DNA of 64,000 bases from Nocardioides carbamazepini (lineage in GTDB: Bacteria; Actinomycetota; Actinomycetes; Propionibacteriales; Nocardioidaceae): NCBI RefSeq assembly GCF_024614185.1, contig NZ_JAHTLF010000003.1, positions 248,001 through 312,000 on the forward strand. The letters are read 5' to 3'. Each line of letters opens with the position of its first letter. The first letter of the stretch is position 1. Positions 59,246-64,000 of this stretch are shown here, one piece after another. The translations under genes were made by a program, and so were the position numbers. The notes below the pieces were generated by a model. The model ran no database searches and was not told the DNA's origin. It saw only the letters and a program-made list of their open reading frames with translations.

Positions 59246-60004
59246 ATGGGTGACAGCGTGCGGGACAAGGTAGCTGTCGTAACCGGCGGCGGGCGGGGAC
59301 TAGGCAAAGCCTTTGCGCTCGCCCTGGGTGCCGAAGGGGCCCGCGTGGTCGTGGCGTCCCGCAAGCGCGCAGATCTCGAGGCGGTGGTCCACGAGGCCAA
59401 GACCCTGGGGATCGAGGCGTGGGCACGCCCGACGGACGTGACGGATGAGGCGTCGGTCGACGGCCTGATCGCGGAGTCGGTCGACCACTTCGGTCAGGTC
59501 GACATCATGGTCAACAACTCCGGTGTGATCGTGACGCGACCGCTGGTCGACCTGACCCTCGAGGAGTGGGACTCGATCGTCGACACCAACCTGCGAGGCG
59601 TGTTCCTGGGCTGCAGGGCCGCAGGGCGACATTTCATCGCACGCGGCGGCGGCGGCAAGGTCATCAACATCGCCTCGAACTACGCCCTAAAGGGTTACCC
59701 GTGGCATGCGGCGTACTCGGCGTCGAAGGCTGGTGTGGTCGGGTTCACGCGGTCGCTGGCGGTAGAGTGGGCGCGCCACGACATCCAGGTCAACGCCCTG
59801 GCGCCAGGCTACACCGAGACAGACATGAGCGCCGTGGCGATGGCCGACGAAGAGTTCAACGACAGGATCCTGCGGACCATCCCGGCCCGGAGAATGGGGC
59901 GACCTGACGAGATGGCGCCGTGGGTGGTCCTCCTCGCGGGCCCCGCATCGGACTTCATGACGGGCGAGATCGTGACCGTCGACGGCGGGCAGACGGTCTT
60001 TTGA
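59246..60004 (+). CDS. Short-chain dehydrogenase/reductase (SDR), third copy
   Basis: A 252-residue enzyme with cofactor motif TGGGRGLG near residue 14, NNSGV near 92 (NNAG variant), and active site IASNYALKGYPWHAAYSASK (about 142-161; Ser, Tyr, Lys). VVASRKRADL after beta-2 with Arg indicates NADP(H) preference, unlike the other two SDRs in this region. It begins 10 bp after the thiolase stop and belongs to the same operon. Confidence 0.9.
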   Translation: MGDSVRDKVAVVTGGGRGLGKAFALALGAEGARVVVASRKRADLEAVVHEAKTLGIEAWARPTDVTDEASVDGLIAESVDHFGQVDIMVNNSGVIVTRPLVDLTLEEWDSIVDTNLRGVFLGCRAAGRHFIARGGGGKVINIASNYALKGYPWHAAYSASKAGVVGFTRSLAVEWARHDIQVNALAPGYTETDMSAVAMADEEFNDRILRTIPARRMGRPDEMAPWVVLLAGPASDFMTGEIVTVDGGQTVF

Positions 60005-60022
60005 GCGGAACCGACGGCCGAT

Positions 60023-60074
60023 CCGATGTTAGGCTCCGATGCTAACGCTGATGTTTGACATCCGACCTTAGACA
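60023..60074. repeat. Four imperfect 13-bp tandem repeats upstream of the GntR/FCD gene
   Basis: Successive 13-mers CCGATGTTAGGCT, CCGATGCTAACGC, TGATGTTTGACAT and CCGACCTTAGACA share the spaced pattern CCGATG-TTAG. A consensus -35 TTGACA (60055-60060) falls inside. Tandem half-sites just ahead of a repressor gene suggest autoregulation. TTAGACA is the complement of the TGTCTAA half-site at 38947 and 60883. Confidence 0.5.
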
Positions 60075-60098
60075 GTCGCGGTCGGAGGATGGAGAGGC

Positions 60099-60842
60099 AT
60101 GACGATCAACGCTGGCGACCCCGGCCCGCCCAAGGTCATCGGTCAGAAGGTCATGCGGCCTCGGCAGCAGGTCGAGGAAACGATCAGGCAAGCCATCCTC
60201 TCGGGCGAGCTCAAGAGCGGTGAGCTGCTTCCTCCAGAGGTTGAGCTCGCGCGCCAGTTCAACGTCAGTCGAACAACCCTGCGCGAGGCACTGCGTGTCC
60301 TGACCTCCCAGCACCTCATCACCAAGGTTCCCGGCGCGCGGGGCGGCAACTTCGTGCAGTCGGTCGACTATCAGTCGATCGGCGCTGCCGTGATCGGCGC
60401 GGTCGACAACCTCATGGCCCTCGGCAACATCGAGTTCGACGAGGTCGCGGACGTGCGCCAGCAGCTCGAGGTGCCCTCGGTGAGGCTCGCCGCCGCGCAC
60501 CGGTCCGACGAACAGCTCGCCGAGCTGACCGCGATCGTCGACCGGCAGAAGTCGGCATCGGTCGACGATCCCGACGTCGCCGACCTCGATCGCCAGTTCC
60601 ACACCCTGATCGCCACGGCGTCGGGAAACCGGGTCCTGGCAGCACTCGTCGCAGCTCTCCACCACGTCACCGAGCCCGTGCACTACCTGGACCTCTCACC
60701 CGATGTCGGACGCACGACCGTCAAACAGCATCAGGCGATCCTGCGAGCGATCGCGAAAGGCAACGGGGACGCCGGCGAGAAGGCGATCGTCGAGCACCTG
60801 ACCTATCTGCGCAAGCACATTTCCGCAAGCTCAGACGCATAG
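60099..60842 (+). CDS. GntR-family (FadR subfamily, FCD domain) transcription regulator
   Basis: A 247-residue regulator. The winged helix (about 15-85) reads QVEETIRQAILSGELKSGEL, PPEVELARQFNVSRTTLREA and LRVLTSQHLITKVPGARGGN. The FCD ligand domain follows: VRQQLEVPSVRLAAAHRSDE, then ADLDRQFHTLIATASGNRVL (metal-ligand D-x3-H), and a late His in YLDLSPDVGRTTVKQHQAIL. FadR-type FCD proteins bind organic acids or acyl-CoAs. It has a GGAGAGG ribosome binding site and sits between SDR and CoA-transferase genes, the likely local repressor acting on the dyads at 38930, 53147, 60023 and 60866 (inference). Confidence 0.92.
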   Translation: MTINAGDPGPPKVIGQKVMRPRQQVEETIRQAILSGELKSGELLPPEVELARQFNVSRTTLREALRVLTSQHLITKVPGARGGNFVQSVDYQSIGAAVIGAVDNLMALGNIEFDEVADVRQQLEVPSVRLAAAHRSDEQLAELTAIVDRQKSASVDDPDVADLDRQFHTLIATASGNRVLAALVAALHHVTEPVHYLDLSPDVGRTTVKQHQAILRAIAKGNGDAGEKAIVEHLTYLRKHISASSDA

Positions 60843-60865
60843 CCACTTCCACCTGCTGCCTAATG

Positions 60866-60889
60866 TTGGACTTCACTTCACCTGTCTAA
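60866..60889. promoter_or_regulatory. Shared operator motif TTGGACT-N10-TGTCTAA ahead of the CoA-transferase operon
   Basis: TTGGACT (60866-60872) and TGTCTAA (60883-60889) repeat the arrangement at 38930-38953 with the same 10-bp gap. The identical stretch GACTTCA-N7-TGTCTAAAGT continues into AGTAG here and TGTAT there. Together with the GntR/FCD gene just upstream this is the best candidate for a regulon operator. Confidence 0.6.
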
Positions 60890-60995
60890 AGTAGTAGGAT
60901 AGGTTCTGTCCGCGAGCCCGCCGACGTTCCGGAGCGGGCCCAGGAGCTTGGCACCGGTCCGCGGTTGCCTGCGCGGCAAAGGCAGGAGATGCGAG

Positions 60996-62213
60996 ATGAG
61001 TGCACGACCGAACAGCGACCGTCCGTTGGAGGGTGTGCGGGTCGTGGACGTCACCACCTCCTATGCCGGTCCAACGGCCTCGATGTACCTCGCGGACCTC
61101 GGGGCTACCGTCATTAAGGTGGAGAAGCCTGGCGGAGGCGACGACTCCCGCGGATGGGGTCCCCCCTTCATTGACGGCACGTCCGCGTGGTTTGCCACGG
61201 CCAACCGCAACAAGTCGTCGGTCGTGCTCGACCTGCGCGACCCGGCTGGACGCGAGGCGCTCCTGCGCCTGGTCGCCTCCGCGGACGTGTTCCTGCAGAA
61301 CATGAATCCGGCCAAGCTGCAGCGACTGGGGATCGACGGCGCATCGTTGCTGGACCGTCACCCCCGACTGGTGTACTGCGCGATGTCGGGCTTCGGCCTC
61401 GACGGCCCCGACAGCCATCTGCCGGGCTATGACCTCGTGGCCCAGGCGAGGTCCGGACTGATGTCGGTGACGGGCGAATCCGGTCGCTCCCCGCAGCGGG
61501 TCTCCACCGCACTGTCGGACGTGGTGACGGGGATGTGCGCCGCGATCGCGATCAACGCAGCACTCGTCCGACAGGCCCGACACGGGCGCGGTGAGATCAT
61601 CGACGTCTCGCTGTTGGACACCGACCTTGCGATGATGGCTCCTCGAATCGGAGCGTTCCACGCCGGGGAACCCGAGCCGGCGCCGAGCGGGGGGACCGAC
61701 TCCGTCCTGGCGGTCTACCAACCGTTCCAGACGGCAGACCGCGTCATCGTAATCGCGATCGGGAACGACATGATGTGGCAGCGATTCTGCGGAGCCACGG
61801 GGCTGGCCGACCTCGGTGCGGAGCCGGAGCTTCGCGACAATGCCGGCAGGCGTGAGCAACGTCCGCGCATCACAGCCCGGATCGCCGAGGTCCTGGCCCA
61901 GCGAACGGCAGCCGAGTGGCTCAGCGTGATGGAGTCCGTCAACGTTCCCGCCGCGATGGTCCAGTCGCTCTCGGAGGTCGTCGCGGACCCCCAGGTGGTC
62001 GCTCGTTGTGCCCTGATGGACGTGCCCGGAACGGGTGGGTCCCTGGTCACGGTGCGGAGCCCGTTCCGGCTCGCTTCGGCGCCGGAACCGCGCAACGAAC
62101 GTTTCCCCGATCTGGGGGCCGACACCGAACGGGTGCTGATCGAGCTCGGCTACTCACCTGAGGAGGCGCGTGCCCTCGTGCCAGCTGTCACGGCCAGGGA
62201 GGAAGCGTCATGA
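60996..62213 (+). CDS. CaiB/BaiF (family III) CoA-transferase
   Basis: A 405-residue enzyme. RPLEGVRVVDVTTSYAGPTA and MYLADLGATVIKVEKPGGGD open the protein, NRNKSSVVLDLRDPAGREAL follows, and GYDLVAQARSGLMSVTGESG near 145 contains the conserved Asp that carries the CoA-acyl intermediate. GCxG-type N-termini upstream are rejected; the ATG at 60996 has GGCAGGAG 7 bp before. It moves CoA between carboxylic acids without ATP, so the operon has both an ATP-dependent and a transferase route to the CoA ester. Confidence 0.93.
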   Translation: MSARPNSDRPLEGVRVVDVTTSYAGPTASMYLADLGATVIKVEKPGGGDDSRGWGPPFIDGTSAWFATANRNKSSVVLDLRDPAGREALLRLVASADVFLQNMNPAKLQRLGIDGASLLDRHPRLVYCAMSGFGLDGPDSHLPGYDLVAQARSGLMSVTGESGRSPQRVSTALSDVVTGMCAAIAINAALVRQARHGRGEIIDVSLLDTDLAMMAPRIGAFHAGEPEPAPSGGTDSVLAVYQPFQTADRVIVIAIGNDMMWQRFCGATGLADLGAEPELRDNAGRREQRPRITARIAEVLAQRTAAEWLSVMESVNVPAAMVQSLSEVVADPQVVARCALMDVPGTGGSLVTVRSPFRLASAPEPRNERFPDLGADTERVLIELGYSPEEARALVPAVTAREEAS

Positions 62214-63034
62214 ACACGATCGAGTCCGACTCGAAGGACGAGCGACACGAAGGCGAGCTCGTGGTCGAGCGCGACGGCTTCGTCACCCTGGTGACGATCA
62301 ACCGGCCGCAGGCTCACAACGCCCTCAACGCGGGGGTGATCGACGCACTGCGGCAGGTCGTCAGTGCGTGCGCCGCGGACGACGGCTGCCGAGTTGTTGT
62401 GATCACCGGGTCAGGACGCAAGGCCTTCTGCGCGGGTGCCGACCTGGGCGAGATCGCTGAGCTGACGCCCGATGCGGCCGAGGCGTACATGCGTGCGGGG
62501 CAAGCTGCATTCCGTCAGATCGAACGCGCGGACATCCCCGTCATCTGCGCTGTCAACGGGTTGGCGCTGGGCGGGGGATTCGAGCTGATCCTGTCCTCTA
62601 CCTTCGCGATCCTCTCCTCGGAGGCGTCGATGGGACTGCCCGAGGCCAGCCTGGGTCTGATCCCCGGGTACGGAGGGACCCAGCGCCTTCCGCGGCTCAT
62701 CGGACGGCAGGCCGCGACCCAGCTCATGCTGACCGGCGGTCGTCTCTCGGCCGACCGCGCCCACCAGCTCGGACTGAGTCCCCTTCCTCCCGTGGCGCCG
62801 GACGACCTCCTCCCGTCAGCCCTGGAGGTGGCACGATCCATCGCCCGGCAGGGGCCCCGCGCCGTGCGATCGATCCTGCGAGCAGTGCGCGAGGGACAGG
62901 ACGCGGCTCTGGACGCCGCGCTCGCCCTCGAGTCGGGCCTCGCCGCCCTGGCGATCGCGGACGACGAGTCCCGCGAAGGTGTGGACGCGTTCCTCTCACG
63001 CCGACCACCGCAGTTCCGGGCAGACGTGCCATGA
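62210..63034 (+). CDS. Enoyl-CoA hydratase/isomerase (crotonase family)
   Basis: A 274-residue crotonase. Oxyanion-hole stretches KAFCAGADLGEIAEL (about 69-83) and NGLALGGGFELILSSTFAIL (about 119-138) are present, and both acid/base glutamates lie in MGLPEASLGLIPGYGGTQRL (about 143-162), predicting a true hydratase. The ATG overlaps the CoA-transferase stop (ATGA). It hydrates trans-2-enoyl-CoA to the (3S)-hydroxyacyl-CoA used by the next enzyme. Confidence 0.94.
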   Translation: MNTIESDSKDERHEGELVVERDGFVTLVTINRPQAHNALNAGVIDALRQVVSACAADDGCRVVVITGSGRKAFCAGADLGEIAELTPDAAEAYMRAGQAAFRQIERADIPVICAVNGLALGGGFELILSSTFAILSSEASMGLPEASLGLIPGYGGTQRLPRLIGRQAATQLMLTGGRLSADRAHQLGLSPLPPVAPDDLLPSALEVARSIARQGPRAVRSILRAVREGQDAALDAALALESGLAALAIADDESREGVDAFLSRRPPQFRADVP

Positions 63035-63086
63035 GCGCGCCCCACCGACCTTCGAGCCGACGGACCACGAACGATGGAGACACGCG

Positions 63087-63125
63087 ATGACTGATCGAGC
63101 GGACGCATCGGAGCACCCGCGATGA
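63087..63125 (+). CDS. 12-codon leader ORF coupled to the 3-hydroxyacyl-CoA dehydrogenase gene
   Basis: ATG at 63087 has a ribosome binding site (TGGAGA, 7 bp before) and encodes MTDRADASEHPR, ending in a TGA that overlaps the next start (ATGA). The following gene lacks its own strong ribosome binding site, so translation of this mini-ORF may deliver ribosomes to it. It could also be the remnant of a lost gene in the otherwise tightly overlapped operon. Confidence 0.4.
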   Translation: MTDRADASEHPR

Positions 63126-64000
63126 GCGGGCTGCAGCGCACCGTCGCCGTCCTCGGTGCAGGGACCATGGGGTCGGGCATCGCGACCGTCATGGTCCGTG
63201 CCGGCCACCGGACCATCCTCTTCGACGTCTCCGAGGACGGCCTCGTGCGGGGCATCGAGACGGTCAATGGTTTCCTCGACAACAGCGCACGACTCGGCAA
63301 ACTGACTGAGACCCAGGCCGCAGAGGCGAAGGCACTGCTCGTCGGCACGACCCACCTCGCCGACCTCGCCGCGAGTGACGTCGTGGTGGAGGCCGTCTGG
63401 GAGGACCTCGCGCTGAAGAAGGACGTGTTCGGGCACCTCGACGACGTGGTCTCGGACCGGACCCTGTTCCACACCAACACCTCGACCCTCTCGGTCACGG
63501 GCGTCGCCTCCGGGTCTCGTCTCCCGGAGCGGGTGGTCGGGACCCACTACTGCAACCCGGCGCCGCTCATGAAGCTCGTCGAGGTCGCCAACGGGAGGCA
63601 CACGGCTTCCTGGGCCACCGAGGCCACCCTCGAGTTCATGACCTCGCTGGGCAAGACCTCGGTCATCACGAAGGACCGTCCAGGGTTCATCGTCAACCGC
63701 TTCCTCATCCCGTGGGAGAACAGCTGCATCAACGCGCTGGAAGCGGGCCTGGGATCGGTCGAGACCATCGACGCAGCCGTCCTCGGGTCGGTCGGTCACC
63801 CGATGGGACCGTTCCGTCTGCTCGACATCGTCGGCATGGACATCCACCAGCAGGTCGCGACGCGTCTGTACGAACAGCTACGCGACCCGCGCTTCTTCCC
63901 GCCGCCGATGGTCGACCGCATGGTCGCGTCGGGCGACCTCGGTCGCAAGACGGGCCGCGGATTTTACGAGTACGGCGACACGAAGCTGTTCGGATCGTGA
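63122..64000 (+). CDS. 3-hydroxyacyl-CoA dehydrogenase (single-domain HBD type)
   Basis: A 292-residue NAD-dependent enzyme complete to its stop at the window edge. VAVLGAGTMGSGIATVMVRA at residues 8-27 is the Rossmann motif, catalytic His and partner are in VVGTHYCNPAPLMKLVEVAN (about 139-158), and TKDRPGFIVNRFLIPWENSC and GHPMGPFRLLDIVGMDIHQQ are the C-terminal domain blocks. The length equals stand-alone 3-hydroxybutyryl-CoA dehydrogenases. It oxidises (3S)-hydroxyacyl-CoA made by the preceding hydratase. Confidence 0.94.
   Translation: MSGLQRTVAVLGAGTMGSGIATVMVRAGHRTILFDVSEDGLVRGIETVNGFLDNSARLGKLTETQAAEAKALLVGTTHLADLAASDVVVEAVWEDLALKKDVFGHLDDVVSDRTLFHTNTSTLSVTGVASGSRLPERVVGTHYCNPAPLMKLVEVANGRHTASWATEATLEFMTSLGKTSVITKDRPGFIVNRFLIPWENSCINALEAGLGSVETIDAAVLGSVGHPMGPFRLLDIVGMDIHQQVATRLYEQLRDPRFFPPPMVDRMVASGDLGRKTGRGFYEYGDTKLFGS

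Noticed and set aside
1..64000. CRISPR arrays, rRNA operons, T-box or other riboswitches, IS transposases
   Set aside because: No regularly spaced repeat array, no rRNA sequence, no recognisable riboswitch fold and no transposase gene was seen.

Overview
The window is high-GC actinobacterial chromosome, most like Nocardioides and relatives. The pointers are GTG starts, dense ATGA/GTGA start-stop overlaps, a proteasome activator (Bpa), a DtxR/IdeR-type iron box and actinobacterial tRNA-Ser genes. This placement is inferred from gene content; no rRNA or database match supports it.

Layout. (1) 1-20850 is mostly core genome: the N-terminus of a class III nucleotide cyclase beside a cyclic-nucleotide-binding protein, prephenate dehydratase, a four-gene Fe-siderophore ABC importer starting at an iron box, a DUF4446 protein, a PAP2-diacylglycerol kinase fusion, a DinB protein, an aldo/keto reductase, serS with a HAD phosphatase and a secreted protein, bpa, two small ligand-type proteins, a quinone oxidoreductase, a DUF6457/MobA pair, a nitrilase-family amidohydrolase, a polytopic membrane protein and two tRNA-Ser genes. 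Between the second tRNA-Ser and tRNA-Arg lies a 44-residue Trp-rich secreted peptide gene facing a LuxR-type regulator. (2) About 20.9-30 kb is an integrated accessory element. It starts at tRNA-Arg(ACG) with an excisionase and a tyrosine integrase, then carries an OLD-family ATPase-TOPRIM nuclease divergent from a membrane KAP NTPase (defence-like cargo), and a 960-bp two-gene module bounded by long inverted repeats. The right end was not found. (3) A GntR/FCD regulator pseudogene follows at about 30.1-30.7 kb. (4) 30.85-64 kb is one large catabolic region.

The catabolic region can be read as a pathway. A beta-lactamase-fold esterase, an alpha/beta hydrolase, a Baeyer-Villiger monooxygenase, a zinc alcohol dehydrogenase and an aldehyde dehydrogenase form a chnB/C/D/E-like module (cyclic ketone to lactone to hydroxy-acid to oxo-acid to diacid), with an MFS carrier. 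Next come a LIV-type ABC importer, a PucR regulator with a MaoC hydratase and a quinone reductase, and a Dpp/Opp-type ABC importer. Last is a beta-oxidation set: paired acyl-CoA dehydrogenases, acyl-CoA ligase, three SDRs, thiolase, GntR/FCD regulator, CaiB-type CoA-transferase, enoyl-CoA hydratase and 3-hydroxyacyl-CoA dehydrogenase. The growth substrate is not readable from sequence; a cyclic ketone or alcohol, possibly terpenoid or steroid-derived, is the inference. Recurrent dyad motifs (TTNGACT-N10-TGTCTAA, and GTCCGAC pairs) ahead of several of these operons suggest a shared local regulon.

The most unusual items are the inverted-repeat-bounded module at 28486-29445, the OLD/KAP pair, the Trp-rich peptide/regulator pair, a 104-bp palindrome at 9703-9806 and the repeated operators of the catabolic cluster.
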